64,000 bases of DNA from Meiothermus sp. (GTDB lineage Bacteria; Deinococcota; Deinococci; Deinococcales; Thermaceae), in the NCBI RefSeq assembly GCF_025056915.1, contig NZ_JANWVH010000001.1, positions 1 through 64,000 of the forward strand, read 5' to 3'. The notes beneath the pieces are model-generated. The model saw nothing but the letters and a program-made list of their open reading frames with translations, made no database searches and was not told the origin of the DNA. Made by a program: the position numbers and the translations under genes. This document shows positions 16,851 through 25,508 of this stretch, one piece after another. Position 1 is the first letter of the stretch, and each line of letters begins with the position of its first letter.

Positions 16851-17510
16851 ATGGCTCACTTCCAGCGACCCCACTCGGTGCGCGAAGCAGCCTACGCACA
16901 CCTGCGGGGTGCGATTCTGGCCGGTTTGTTGCAGCCAGGGACGCGCATCTCCGAGCCAGGGTTGGCCCAGGAGCTCGGCATCAGCCGCACCCCTGTGCGG
17001 GAGGCTTTGCAGCGCTTATCGCAGGAGGGTCTGGTGGAACTGCTGCCCAACAAAGGCGCGCGGGTTCGCGTCCTGTCGGCGGACGACGTGCGCGAGGTTT
17101 ACGACGTGCGGGCTTTGCTCGAGGGCGAGGCAGCGACTCTAGCAGCCCAACACGCCACTCCAGCCGAACTACAACACCTCGAGGAACTCCTAAAAACCCT
17201 GGATTTGCTGCCCAAAGACGATTACAACCGGCAGATGCAGGTTGACTTCGACTTTCACACGGCCCTGGTCGAGGCAGCGCACAACAAGACCCTGGCCCGA
17301 ATTTATGCCGATTTGCGCTCGAGCCTCACGCTTGTTCGCTCCTTTCAGCAAACCCTCTCCCAGCATCCCAAAACCCGCCGGCAGCACCAGGCCATCCTGT
17401 CGGCGCTCAAAGCCCACAACCCCAGGCAGGCCGCCGAGGCTGCGCGGGCGCACGTTTTTTACTTCCGCGATCAGGTGATGCAAAGCCTTCGGGAGCAGGT
17501 CTGGCAGTAG
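16851..17510 (+). CDS. GntR-family regulator (FCD/FadR-like subgroup) of the proline operon
   Basis: 219 residues. The N-terminal winged helix ([17 protein letters not shown] ... [19 protein letters not shown]) is the GntR signature. Residues 80-215 form an all-helical FCD-type effector domain with [16 protein letters not shown] and the metal/ligand positions [13 protein letters not shown] and [12 protein letters not shown]. It lies first in an operon with proline dehydrogenase (10 bases downstream), so proline or P5C is a likely effector. A perfect palindrome overlaps its own promoter. The start ATG is 11 bases after the -10 box and lacks a ribosome site, so the mRNA is nearly leaderless. 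Confidence 0.9.
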   Translation: MAHFQRPHSVREAAYAHLRGAILAGLLQPGTRISEPGLAQELGISRTPVREALQRLSQEGLVELLPNKGARVRVLSADDVREVYDVRALLEGEAATLAAQHATPAELQHLEELLKTLDLLPKDDYNRQMQVDFDFHTALVEAAHNKTLARIYADLRSSLTLVRSFQQTLSQHPKTRRQHQAILSALKAHNPRQAAEAARAHVFYFRDQVMQSLREQVWQ

Positions 17511-17520
17511 AGGAGTCCCC

Positions 17521-18444
17521 ATGGATTTTAATCAGACCTACCGTTCGTTTGTGCTGGCCCTGGCCCAGAACCCAAGCATCAAACATCTGGTGCTGACCCG
17601 GGGGCGTAATTTTGCCCGACGCTTCATCGCGGGCGATACCCTGGAGGAAGCCCTGCGGGTGGTGGAGGCCCTCGAGCGCGACCGGGTGCACGCCATCCTG
17701 GATTTGCTGGGTGAGATGGTCACCTCCGAAGCCGAGGCGCGAAAATTTCAGGGCGAGATTGTTCGGCTGGTTCAGGCTTTGGGGGCCCTGCCTTACCCCC
17801 GGTATGTGGCCCTCAAGCTCACCCAGCTGGGCCTCGATTCCTCCGAAGACCTGGCTTTGGCCCTGATGCAGGAAATCCTGACCGAGGCCCGAAAGGTGGG
17901 CTGCTTCGTGCGAATAGACATGGAGGACAGCCCCCGCGTGGAGGCCACGCTGCGGGTTTACCGGCGATTGCGGGAGGCCGGCTTCGACAACACCGGGGTG
18001 GTGTTGCAGAGCTACCTCAAACGCACCGAACAAGACCTGCAAGACCTTATACCCCTCCAGACCCCCGTGCGCATCGTGAAGGGCGCATACAAGGAACCCC
18101 CCGAGGTGGCCTTCCAGGACAAGCGCATGGTGGATGCCCAGTTTGTGGTGTTGTGCAAGAAGGCCCTGGAAAATGGCCTCTATACCGCCATTGCCAGCCA
18201 CGACCCCTTGATCCTCGAGGAGATGAAACGCTGGACAGCCGAGAAAGGCATCGGGCGCGACCGCTTCGAGTTCCAACTGCTGTATGGGGTGCGCCGCGAC
18301 GAGCAGAGAAAACTGGCCGCCGAGGGCTACACCGTGCGGGCTTACGTACCCTACGGCACCGACTGGTACCCCTACTTTTCGCGCCGCATTGCCGAAAGGC
18401 CCGAGAACCTTTTGTTCGTGGCCCGCAGCCTGATTCAGGGATAG
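17521..18444 (+). CDS. Proline dehydrogenase
   Basis: 307 residues, the size of the monofunctional Thermus-type enzyme rather than the fused PutA. It oxidises L-proline to 1-pyrroline-5-carboxylate with FAD and passes electrons to the quinone pool at the membrane. Family positions seen are [60 protein letters not shown] and the C-terminal RVAYPFG-like motif [32 protein letters not shown] lies 7 bases before the ATG. It is the second gene of the operon and is followed after 2 bases by the ACT-like gene. Confidence 0.96.
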   Translation: MDFNQTYRSFVLALAQNPSIKHLVLTRGRNFARRFIAGDTLEEALRVVEALERDRVHAILDLLGEMVTSEAEARKFQGEIVRLVQALGALPYPRYVALKLTQLGLDSSEDLALALMQEILTEARKVGCFVRIDMEDSPRVEATLRVYRRLREAGFDNTGVVLQSYLKRTEQDLQDLIPLQTPVRIVKGAYKEPPEVAFQDKRMVDAQFVVLCKKALENGLYTAIASHDPLILEEMKRWTAEKGIGRDRFEFQLLYGVRRDEQRKLAAEGYTVRAYVPYGTDWYPYFSRRIAERPENLLFVARSLIQG

Positions 18445-18446
18445 AT

Positions 18447-18848
18447 ATGGCAGCGAAACTGAATTTGCACGTTCTGGAAGACCTCTATGCGGTTTGCCAG
18501 CTCGAGGCGACCGCCTCCATCCCGGCCTGGGCGCTGGGCGAGGGCTTTCTGAGCATCAGCCGCAGCGAGGAGGAGCTGACCGTGGTCTGTCTGCAGAACC
18601 GCGTGCCCCCCGAAGTCAAGGCCGAACGCAACTGGCGTTGTCTCGGTCTGGCAGGCCCCTTTGATTTTGCCCTCACGGGCATCCTGGCCTCGGTGCTGAA
18701 CCCGCTGGCCAAAGCCGGGGTCGGGATCTTTGCGGTCTCGACCTACAATACCGACTATGTGCTGCTCAAGCACCACCAGCTCGAGCAGGCGGTGGCAGCC
18801 CTCGAGCAGGCTGGACATGTGGTACACGCTGTAGCGCTAAAGCCTTGA
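18447..18848 (+). CDS. Small ACT-like (CASTOR-type) protein in the proline operon
   Basis: 133 residues. The arrangement LTVVCLQNRVPPEVKAERNWRCL, then GPFDFALTGILASVLNPLAKAGVGIFAVSTYNTDYVLL, is the pattern of paired small-ligand-binding ACT domains of the CASTOR type. In known proteins such domains bind amino acids. Placed 2 bases after proline dehydrogenase and 34 before P5C dehydrogenase, it may sense proline or glutamate or modulate the two enzymes; that is inference. The gene has no clear ribosome site and is likely coupled to the gene before it. Confidence 0.75.
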   Translation: MAAKLNLHVLEDLYAVCQLEATASIPAWALGEGFLSISRSEEELTVVCLQNRVPPEVKAERNWRCLGLAGPFDFALTGILASVLNPLAKAGVGIFAVSTYNTDYVLLKHHQLEQAVAALEQAGHVVHAVALKP

Positions 18849-18882
18849 CCCTGAACCCCAAGCCATCCCCGAAAGGAGCGAT

Positions 18883-20430
18883 ATGACCCCCGAACCCTAC
18901 CGTCCCGAACCCATCGAAACCTTCCAGAGCCCCGAAGCCTTTGAGGCCATGCGCAAGGCCCTGACCGAGGTGCGCGCCCAGTTTGGCCGTCACTACCCCC
19001 TCATCATTGGCGGCGAGAAGGTGCATACCCAGGCCAGCATCACCTCCACCAATCCTTCAAATCCCGCGGAGGTGATTGGGGTGAGCGCCAAAGCGGGCAT
19101 TGCCGAGGCCGACGCCGCCCTAGATGCAGCCTGGCGGGCTTTCAAGAGCTGGAAGGACTGGCCCCAGGAGCACCGCAGCCGGGTGTTGCTCAAAGCAGCC
19201 CAGATCATGAAGCGCCGCCAGCGGGAACTCGAGGCCTGGCTGGTCTATGAGATCGGCAAGAACTGGGTGGAAGCCGCCGCCGATGTGGCCGAGGCCATAG
19301 ACTTCATTCGCTACTACGCCCTTTCGGCCCTCAAGTACAAGGACGGCGCTCCGGTGGTGCCTTACCCCGGCGAGGACAACGAGGCCTTCTACATCCCGCT
19401 GGGGGTGGGGGTGGTGATTGCCCCCTGGAACTTTCCCCTGGCCATCCTGACCGGCATGACCGTGGCCCCCATTGCGGTGGGCAACTGCGTGGTTTCCAAA
19501 CCCGCCGAGGACACCGTGGTCATCGCGGCCAAGCTCTTCGAGATCCTGGAAGAGGCCGGCCTGCCCGCAGGGGTGGCTAACTTTTTGCCGGGGTCGGGCA
19601 GCGAAGTGGGGGCCTATCTGGTGCAGCACCCCCGCACCCGCTTTATCAACTTTACTGGCTCCCTCGAGGTCGGCCTCAAAATCAACGAAAGCGCGGCCCG
19701 GCTTTCGCCGGGGCAGGTCTGGCTCAAGCGGGTTTTCCTGGAGCTTGGCGGCAAGGACGGCCTGATTGTGGACGAGACCGCCGACCTGGCTGCGGCGGCT
19801 CAGGCCACCGTGCAGAGCGCCTTTGGCTTCCAGGGGCAAAAGTGCTCGGCGGCCTCGAGGCTGATTGTGGTGGATGCCGTGCACGACCTCCTGATGGAGC
19901 AGGTGCTGGACCGCACCGAAAGCCTGATTGTGGGGCCTGCCGAAGAGAACCCCGACATGGGGCCGGTGGCCAGCGCCCAGCAGGAACAGACCGTGCTCTC
20001 GTACATCGAGATAGGACAGCAGGAGGCCCGGCTGGCCCTGGGGGGTCGGCGGCTCGAGGGCAGCGGCTTCTTCATCGCGCCGACCATTTTCAATCAAGTC
20101 TCGCCCGATGCCCGCATCGCCCAGGAGGAAATTTTTGGCCCGGTGCTCTCGGTGATTCGGGTGCCCGACTTCGACGCTGCGCTCGAGGTGGCCAACGGCA
20201 CCCGCTTTGGCCTGACGGGCGGGGTGTTCTCGCGCAAGCGCGAGCGCCTGGAGCGGGCCCGCCGCGAGTTCCACGTGGGCAACCTCTACTTCAACCGCAA
20301 AATTACCGGGGCGCTGGTCGGCGTGCAGCCTTTTGGTGGCTTCAACCTATCGGGCACCGATACCAAGGCCGGGGGGCCCGATTACCTGCTTAACTTCCTG
20401 CAAATGAAGAGCGTGACCGAGCGGTTCTGA
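18883..20430 (+). CDS. 1-pyrroline-5-carboxylate dehydrogenase
   Basis: 515 residues, an aldehyde-dehydrogenase fold that oxidises glutamate semialdehyde (from P5C) to glutamate with NAD. Seen are [13 protein letters not shown] (cofactor loop), [23 protein letters not shown] with the general-base Glu, [11 protein letters not shown] with the catalytic Cys, and [10 protein letters not shown]. It matches the monofunctional Thermus-type enzyme in length. AAGGAG lies 8 bases before the ATG. It closes the operon, and a strong terminator follows. Together with proline dehydrogenase it converts proline to glutamate. Confidence 0.96.
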   Translation: MTPEPYRPEPIETFQSPEAFEAMRKALTEVRAQFGRHYPLIIGGEKVHTQASITSTNPSNPAEVIGVSAKAGIAEADAALDAAWRAFKSWKDWPQEHRSRVLLKAAQIMKRRQRELEAWLVYEIGKNWVEAAADVAEAIDFIRYYALSALKYKDGAPVVPYPGEDNEAFYIPLGVGVVIAPWNFPLAILTGMTVAPIAVGNCVVSKPAEDTVVIAAKLFEILEEAGLPAGVANFLPGSGSEVGAYLVQHPRTRFINFTGSLEVGLKINESAARLSPGQVWLKRVFLELGGKDGLIVDETADLAAAAQATVQSAFGFQGQKCSAASRLIVVDAVHDLLMEQVLDRTESLIVGPAEENPDMGPVASAQQEQTVLSYIEIGQQEARLALGGRRLEGSGFFIAPTIFNQVSPDARIAQEEIFGPVLSVIRVPDFDAALEVANGTRFGLTGGVFSRKRERLERARREFHVGNLYFNRKITGALVGVQPFGGFNLSGTDTKAGGPDYLLNFLQMKSVTERF

Positions 20431-20451
20431 TTGCAAGACAGCCTGAGAAGC

Positions 20452-20491
20452 AAAATACCCCATCAACGCCATCGTTGATGGGGGTATTTTT
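20452..20491 (+). terminator. Rho-independent terminator of the proline operon
   Basis: AAAATACCCCATCAACG pairs with CGTTGATGGGGGTATTTT across a very short loop, followed by a T-rich end (20486-20491). It lies 21 bases after the P5C dehydrogenase stop codon. The symmetrical A and T runs would let it act on both strands. The following bases to 20632 show no gene. Confidence 0.88.
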
Positions 20492-20632
20492 GGGCTTGCG
20501 CTCCCGGCTCGAGGTCTTGATGCCAACCTTGCTCGAACCCTTGGCATTCTACTGAAGCGGTGCGTCAAGGCAGAGGTCAGGGCGCAGGGGGCAGGTGGGG
20601 AGACCTACCCCCGCTCCAATCCTTTGTCACCC

Positions 20633-20738
20633 TATCGCGCTCTTCACAGACGTGGCCGTCCATCCAGGCGACCACTGTTCCGTTCAGAATCAGGCTTTTT
20701 CGAACTCGAATGGCTCAGAATATGTGAAGAGCGCTCTA
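20633..20738 (+). repeat. Family A inverted-repeat element (106 bp)
   Basis: Begins TATCGCGCTCTTCACAGACG and ends TGTGAAGAGCGCTCTA, TA at both ends. The inner part shares GTGGCCG, CACTGTTC and CGAATGGCTCAGAATATG with other copies. It is an internally shortened version of the 150-165 bp copies. Family B begins at its final TA. Confidence 0.85.
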
Positions 20739-20956
20739 ATACCAAATCTCCCTCAAAGCGGCACCTAAAGTCAGGATCGGGCCATACAACGTCGAAGCGG
20801 CAGGCGGAATTCTGAAGGCGGCATGTACCCTTGGCTGGAGCACCAACGCCTGGCTGCCGAGTGGTATCGTCCAGCTTGCCAGGGTCAGATAGCTTTGGGT
20901 TCTGGTCTTGGATTCAGGAGGCTTTATGCGTTACCTCGTTGTAGATGTTGGTATAA
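20737..20956 (+). repeat. Family B repeat element (about 220 bp)
   Basis: Starts TAATACCAAATCTCCCTCAA and ends AGATGTTGGTATAA, imperfect terminal inverted repeats. It is about 80% alike by eye to the copy at 33146-33366, including CCCTTGGCTGGAGCACC and GTCTTGGATTCAGGAGGCTT. It has no open frame common to both copies. It directly abuts a family A copy. From 20957 to 21060 nothing is recognised. Confidence 0.8.
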
Positions 20957-21060
20957 GATGCTGGTACGCCTAAAGCCCTGGAGGCTGTCTTTGGAGTTCC
21001 ACAGCACTCCCATTGGCTGGGTCGGCTGGTCGCTGTTTGGTAACCAACCAACCGACCCTG

Positions 21061-21522
21061 TTAGAACTCTTCATCCACCTCGTGCAGCCGCCGGGCCCAG
21101 AGGCTTTGGGGCTGGTGGTGCTCCCGCACAATCTGGGCGACCTGAGGGTCCAGGATCCGCATGGCCGCATACTCGGGATGATGGCGGCGAATCTGCCAGG
21201 CCCCGCGCAGCCCTTTGTCGAGGGGTTCGATGGGCACCTCGAGGCCGACAAGCCCGGTCAGAATCCGCTCCAAGGGCCGGTAGGGGCGCAGGGCCTTGCC
21301 GCTGTCGTGCAGCAGGGCTGCCCGCACCGCATAGCTTGGAGCATCGGGGTAGCGCTCCAACAGCCGCTTGGCTACCCGCACCGCGTGTTCCCGGTCCCGG
21401 ACATCCATCGCCTTGTACAGGTGGGCCTCCTCGATGCTGAGTTCGGCCAGGGCCCAGGCATCATCCGGGGTGGCCTGGGCCGGGGCAAAGGCCTTGTACA
21501 ATCGCTTGAGACGCAACCACAC
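21061..21522 (-). CDS. HD-domain protein
   Basis: 153 residues. The sequence DREHAVRVAKRLL ... YAVRAALLHDSGKALR ... RHHPEYAAMRI ... IVREHH shows the H...HD...H...D metal ligands of the HD superfamily (metal-dependent phosphohydrolases). The natural substrate is unknown; nucleotides or cyclic nucleotides are common. The start is a GTG at 21522 (MWLRLKRLYK) with GATAAA about 6-11 bases upstream and no ribosome site, so it is probably leaderless. It is divergent from the aquaporin gene, 96 bases away. Confidence 0.85.
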   Translation of the reverse strand: MWLRLKRLYKAFAPAQATPDDAWALAELSIEEAHLYKAMDVRDREHAVRVAKRLLERYPDAPSYAVRAALLHDSGKALRPYRPLERILTGLVGLEVPIEPLDKGLRGAWQIRRHHPEYAAMRILDPQVAQIVREHHQPQSLWARRLHEVDEEF

Positions 21523-21571
21523 CTATTTATCCTACGCATTGGGGCCTGTTCGTTTTGTCAAATCCGGCCAA

Positions 21572-21601
21572 TTGAGGGAACCCCGCCCACTGGGGTAACG
21601 T
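21572..21601 (+). promoter_or_regulatory. Candidate promoter of the aquaporin gene
   Basis: TTGAGG (21572-21577), an 18-base spacer and TAACGT (21596-21601) lie upstream of a clear GGGAGGAA ribosome site and the ATG at 21619. The match to consensus is moderate. Confidence 0.35.
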
Positions 21602-21618
21602 TATGGCGGGAGGAAAGC

Positions 21619-22269
21619 ATGAACATACGCGCTCTCGTTGCAGAGTTTCTGGGCGTTTTTGCCTTGTGTTTCGTGGGAATTGGGGCTATTGCCTCTACCC
21701 AAGGCGGTGACCTGATGGCGGTGGCCCTGGCCCACGGACTGGCCATTGGCCTTTCGGTGGTGGCCCTGGGGGCCATCTCGGGGGGGCATTTCAACCCTGC
21801 GGTTACCTTTGCCATGCTCATCACCGGTCGCATGACCCCGGTGGGGGCGGTGGGCTACTGGCTCGCTCAACTGCTGGGGGGGCTGGTGGCGGCCTTCTTC
21901 ATTGGCGCTCTTTATGGCGGGAACGCTGTCGCCGAGGGAACCCCGGTGCCCGGCACCAACCACACCGCCATTCAGGCCCTTATGATGGAGGTTTTCCTGA
22001 CCTTTTTCCTGGTCTCGGTGATTTTTGGCTCGGCGGTGTTCAACAACTTTCGTTTTGCGGGTCTGGTCATTGGCCTGGCCGTGACCATGGACATCCTGGC
22101 CGGTGGGGCCATCTCTGGAGCGGCCATGAACCCTGCCCGGGCACTCGGCCCGGCCATCGTAGGGGGCGAGTGGAACGCCCACTGGGTTTACTGGGTAGGC
22201 CCGGTGGTGGGGGCCGGGTTGGCGGCCCTGCTCTACGACTTTTTGTACAGCAAGAAGGCCGAAAGCTGA
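21619..22269 (+). CDS. Aquaporin (MIP family), TIP-like
   Basis: 216 residues with six transmembrane segments and two half-helices carrying NPA (GGHFNPAVTF and GAAMNPARAL). The ribosome site GGGAGGAA precedes the ATG. By alignment to plant TIPs and E. coli AqpZ, the aromatic/arginine filter reads His (ALAHGLAIGL), Ile (VTMDILAGG), Ala (three residues before the second NPA) and Arg (NPAR). This is the TIP-type filter rather than the Phe/His/Thr/Arg of AqpZ or the GlpF filter. The C-terminal HWVYWVGP is also TIP-like. Water transport is expected, and ammonia or small solutes are possible. Confidence 0.9.
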   Translation: MNIRALVAEFLGVFALCFVGIGAIASTQGGDLMAVALAHGLAIGLSVVALGAISGGHFNPAVTFAMLITGRMTPVGAVGYWLAQLLGGLVAAFFIGALYGGNAVAEGTPVPGTNHTAIQALMMEVFLTFFLVSVIFGSAVFNNFRFAGLVIGLAVTMDILAGGAISGAAMNPARALGPAIVGGEWNAHWVYWVGPVVGAGLAALLYDFLYSKKAES

Positions 22270-22297
22270 GGCCCTGAGGTGGGCCCACTGCCAGCAG

Positions 22298-22963
22298 TCA
22301 AGGGCGGTTGGCAAGGCTTTTTGCCCGCTCGAGGATTGCATCGAACATGGCCGCAGTGAGTTTGCCGGTCTGGGTGTTCTGGCGGCTGACGTGGTATGAA
22401 CTCAGCAAGACCTGCCTACCCACACGGTACAGGCTGCCGTGCGCAAAGGGATGGGCTGAGCGGCGCAGGCCGAGGTAATCCAAAAGGGCCTGGTGCGCAA
22501 TCTGACCCAGGGCCAGCAAGACCTTGAGGTTTTTCAGCAGGGCCAGTTCCTGCTGGGTCCAGGTGGCGCAGGTTTTCAGCTCGAGCGGGCTTGGTCTGTT
22601 TTCTGGCGGTGCGCAGCGCACGGCAGCCGTGATGTAAACGTCGTGCAGAACCAGGCCATCCTTTGGGTGGCTCGAGGTGGGTCGGCTGGCGAGTCCGGCG
22701 CGGTAGAGGGCCGGATATAGAAAGTCGCCCGAGGCATCGCCGGTAAAAGGTCGCCCGGTGCGGTTGGAGCCGTGGGCACCGGGGGCCAGCCCAAAAACCA
22801 GGATGCGGGCCTCGGGGTCGCCAAACCCCGGCACAGGCCGGGCCCAGTACTCCTGGTGGCGATAGGCGGCGCGTTTTTCCCGTCCTACCTGCTCGCGCCA
22901 GGCCACCAGCCGGGGGCAGGCCCGGCAGGCGGCCATCTGGGTGTGGAGGGCCTCGAGGCTCAT
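22298..22963 (-). CDS. Uracil-DNA glycosylase, family 5 (UDGb type)
   Basis: 221 residues. It removes uracil and related deaminated bases from DNA. Motif A reads GLAPGAHGSNRTGRPFTGD, in which an Ala/Gly-rich turn replaces the Asp or Glu of family 4, as in family 5. SYHVSRQNTQTG carries the C-terminal motif. Cys residues in CRACPRL, VRCAPP and KTCATW fit the [4Fe-4S] cluster ligands. The ATG at 22963 follows TCTAAT by about 9 bases, suggesting a leaderless mRNA; longer in-frame starts give a non-family N-terminus. Such repair suits a thermophile, where cytosine deamination is fast. Confidence 0.9.
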   Translation of the reverse strand: MSLEALHTQMAACRACPRLVAWREQVGREKRAAYRHQEYWARPVPGFGDPEARILVFGLAPGAHGSNRTGRPFTGDASGDFLYPALYRAGLASRPTSSHPKDGLVLHDVYITAAVRCAPPENRPSPLELKTCATWTQQELALLKNLKVLLALGQIAHQALLDYLGLRRSAHPFAHGSLYRVGRQVLLSSYHVSRQNTQTGKLTAAMFDAILERAKSLANRP

Positions 22964-23193
22964 GCTACCCCCATTAGACCATCCCTTCCCTCGCACGGCC
23001 AGAGCGCCGGGTTTTTTTGCATTCGGCTTCCCCTTTTGGGGGGCGATACAAAAACCTGCCTGCATACCCATTTTGCTTTTCTGTACCCGGTACAGACCCG
23101 CCCGAAGGGGATTTTTGCCTTACGTTCTCACCTGTCCGCGCCGTACAATCAGGCGTCTCGTCTTTAGCCGAGCATTTTTGGAGGTTCGTTCCT

Positions 23194-24669
23194 GTGCAAA
23201 GCGTTTCTAGTTTAGCCCTACCGCGCATAATCCAGGGGGGGATGGGCGTCTCTGTTTCCAACTGGCGCCTGGCCCGCACCGTTTCGATGCTGGGACAACT
23301 TGGGGTTGTCTCGGGTACAGCCATGGACACCGTGATGGTGCGGCGCTTGCAGGATGGCGACCCCGGGGGTCTGGTGCGCCGGGCGCTGGCCGCATTCCCT
23401 TTCCAGCAGTGGGTGGAGCCTGTCTTGAACAGGTATTTCCGGCCCGAAGGCCGCCAGGGGGCGCCTTACAAACGCATCCCCCTGCCGAGTCGCCTGGGTG
23501 ACACCGCATCGCAAATACTGCACGTGCTGGGAGGCTATGTAGAGGTGTTCCTGGCCAAGGAGGGCCATTCGGGCCTGGTCGGGATTAACCTGCTGACCAA
23601 ACTGCAAATCCCAACCCTGGGCACGCTCTACGGGGCCATGCTGGCCGGGGTGGATTATGTGCTGATGGGCGCGGGCATTCCCCGCGAGATTCCGGAGGCC
23701 CTGGACAAACTGGCCGCTGGAAAGACGGCCTCGCTCAAGCTGGACGTGACGGGCTGGACCTCTTCCGAAGCGCCGCGCTTGCAGTTCAACCCGCTGGAAA
23801 TCGCCGGTCAGGCCCAGACCCTGAAGCGCCCCAACTTCTTGCCGATTATTGCTTCCAACTCCCTGGCCACCCTGCTGGCCCGCAAGGTGACGGGCACCAT
23901 CCAGGGTTTCGTGATTGAAGGGCCCACGGCGGGTGGCCACAATGCCCCACCCCGCGGCGCGCCGGTCTTCGACGAGCGGGGGCAGCCGGTGTACGGTGAG
24001 CGGGATGTGGTGGACCTCGAGCAGATCAAAGCCCTGGGCCTGCCCTTTTGGCTGGCTGGCGGCACCGGTTCGCCCGAAGCCCTCGAGCAGGCCCTGGACC
24101 AGGGCGCAGCCGGTATCCAGGTGGGCACGCTTTTTGCCTACAGCCAGGAGTCGGGCTTTGAGGCGGGCCTCAAAGAGCGGGTGCTGGAGCAGGCGGCCAG
24201 GGGTGAGGTCAGGGTTTTTACCGACCCTAAAGCCTCGCCCACCGGTTTCCCTTTCAAGGTCGCGGAGATAGAGGGCACCCTGTCGCAACCGGAGGTCTAC
24301 CGCCGCCGCACCCGAGTCTGTGACCTCGGCTATCTGCGCGAGGCCTATCAGACGCCGGAAGGAAAAATCGGCTTTCGCTGTGCATCTGAGCCCGTTGACC
24401 AGTATCTGGCCAAAGGGGGCGACCCCGCCAACACCGAAGGGCGCAAATGCCTGTGCAATGCGCTGCTGGCGGCGGTGGGGCAGGGCCAGGTGCAGAAAAA
24501 TGGCGACCTCGAGCTGCCCCTCGTGACCAGCGGGGATGACCTCGAGCGCATAGGTCGCTTTGTCAGGCATTTCGGCAAGCGGTACAGCGCCCGGGATGTG
24601 GTGGCTTATCTGCTTGGCAAGCGGCCCATCTCCGAGGCAAACACCCAGCCGTTGGCAGCGGGTGGATGA
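23194..24669 (+). CDS. Nitronate monooxygenase-like (NPD family) flavoprotein
   Basis: 491 residues. The TIM-barrel N-terminus LPRIIQGGMGVSVSNWRLA and the FMN-binding VIEGPTAGGHNAPPRG, GLPFWLAGG and GAAGIQVGTLFAYSQESG are NPD/FabK-like. It is longer than typical 2-nitropropane dioxygenases; the extra C-terminal 130 residues contain a Cys cluster (VCDLGYLREAY and GRKCLCNALLA). PfaD-like or other FMN reductases are alternatives. The GTG at 23194 is chosen because GGAGG lies 9 bases upstream; an in-frame ATG 177 bases earlier crosses a promoter-like TACAAT at 23142. Confidence 0.85.
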   Translation: MQSVSSLALPRIIQGGMGVSVSNWRLARTVSMLGQLGVVSGTAMDTVMVRRLQDGDPGGLVRRALAAFPFQQWVEPVLNRYFRPEGRQGAPYKRIPLPSRLGDTASQILHVLGGYVEVFLAKEGHSGLVGINLLTKLQIPTLGTLYGAMLAGVDYVLMGAGIPREIPEALDKLAAGKTASLKLDVTGWTSSEAPRLQFNPLEIAGQAQTLKRPNFLPIIASNSLATLLARKVTGTIQGFVIEGPTAGGHNAPPRGAPVFDERGQPVYGERDVVDLEQIKALGLPFWLAGGTGSPEALEQALDQGAAGIQVGTLFAYSQESGFEAGLKERVLEQAARGEVRVFTDPKASPTGFPFKVAEIEGTLSQPEVYRRRTRVCDLGYLREAYQTPEGKIGFRCASEPVDQYLAKGGDPANTEGRKCLCNALLAAVGQGQVQKNGDLELPLVTSGDDLERIGRFVRHFGKRYSARDVVAYLLGKRPISEANTQPLAAGG

Positions 24670-24678
24670 TTCCGGGGC

Positions 24679-24841
24679 TAGAGGGCTCTTCACATAGAGC
24701 CATTCGACGATAAGAAAGCTTTGTCCTGGACAGAACAGTGGCCGCCTGGAAACTCGAAAACATGCGTCTCGGCCCAGACCCAACGCAGACACTTGTCCCT
24801 TCTCGTTTTCGTGGGCGGCCACGTCTGTGAAGAGCGCGATA
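24679..24841 (-). repeat. Family A inverted-repeat element (163 bp, full size)
   Basis: Runs from TAGAGGGCTCTTCACATAG to TGTGAAGAGCGCGATA, with TA at both ends, in reverse orientation to the copy at 33408. Subterminal GTGGCCGCC/GGCGGCCAC and an internal GAAAAC/GTTTTC arm would fold the whole element into a long hairpin. It lies 10 bases after the stop of the nitronate monooxygenase-like gene. Confidence 0.88.
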
Positions 24842-24854
24842 GTCCTTCAGGTAT

Positions 24855-25148
24855 TCAGGCTTTGGTCGTATCCAGGGCTTCTGGAATGACCCCGTAGGTC
24901 TCCTCGTAGCGCTGGATGTTCTCGGCCAGGCTGCGCAGGAGGGCTTTGGCGTGCTGCGGGCTGGTGATAACCCGGCTGGTGACTACGGCAACGACCTGGT
25001 TGGGCTGGCTGCCGGGTTGCATCAGAGCAAAGTCGAGGTAGAACTCGTTTTTCTGGTGCGAGAAGATGGCAAAATTGGCGTACTTGCCAAGAGCGGTTTC
25101 GCGGTCGATGTCTACACGTAGTTCGGGTACTTGTGAAACTTCACTCAC
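24855..25148 (-). CDS. DUF3467-family small protein
   Basis: 97 residues. LRVDIDRETALGKYANFAIFSHQKNEFYLDFALMQPG and the tail VVTSRVITSPQHAKALLRSLAENIQRYEETYG match DUF3467, a small protein family of unknown function with a predicted beta-sandwich followed by a helix. Its start overlaps the stop of the upstream roadblock gene as ATGA, so the two products are made together. It is the last gene of a three-gene unit (roadblock, roadblock, DUF3467). Confidence 0.85.
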   Translation of the reverse strand: MSEVSQVPELRVDIDRETALGKYANFAIFSHQKNEFYLDFALMQPGSQPNQVVAVVTSRVITSPQHAKALLRSLAENIQRYEETYGVIPEALDTTKA

Positions 25149-25498
25149 GATAAAGCCTCCTGGAGGCGTGGGACACTCTTTTTGAGCTGGAAGCGCACCC
25201 GGCCCAGGCTTTGCATGGAATCCATCAGCACCACCAGTAAATACCCAGCCTCGAGCGGAACCAGCAGCACCGGCCCCTCGGGGTACTCTACCATGACCTC
25301 TTCAACCTCGCCGCGGTTCAGTTCCTGGGACAAAGCCCGTGCAGAAGCCAGGGCAGTGGAGGCCGCGCCGCCCAGGAAATCCACGTCGGGGGCCTCCTCG
25401 GTGCGCAGACTCTCCACCACAAAACCATCCTCGGCGACCAGCGCCGAGGCCAGTACGCCTTTGGTGACCTGCAACTCGCCAAGCACTTCTTGAACCAT
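25145..25498 (-). CDS. Roadblock/LC7-domain protein
   Basis: 117 residues forming one roadblock/LC7 domain: VLGELQVTKGVLASALVAEDGFVVES at the start, GEVEEVMVEYPEGPVLLVPLEAGYLLVVLMD in the beta-sheet and a final helix VRFQLKKSVPRL. In bacteria such proteins often act with small Ras-like GTPases (MglA/MglB), but no GTPase gene is in the window. AGGAGT precedes the ATG at 25498. The preceding gene encodes a second roadblock protein 10 bases upstream, so a heterodimer is plausible. Confidence 0.85.
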   Translation of the reverse strand: MVQEVLGELQVTKGVLASALVAEDGFVVESLRTEEAPDVDFLGGAASTALASARALSQELNRGEVEEVMVEYPEGPVLLVPLEAGYLLVVLMDSMQSLGRVRFQLKKSVPRLQEALS

Positions 25499-25508
25499 AG
25501 ATTGACTC

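Noticed and set aside
20926-20960. Small gene MRYLVVDVGI... with AGGAGG in the family B element
   Set aside because: The start codon and frame are not kept in the second copy at 33146-33366, so the ribosome-site-like sequence is part of the repeat.
20823-21440. 205-codon plus-strand frame starting in a family B element
   Set aside because: Begins inside a non-coding repeat and then runs antisense to the HD-domain gene.
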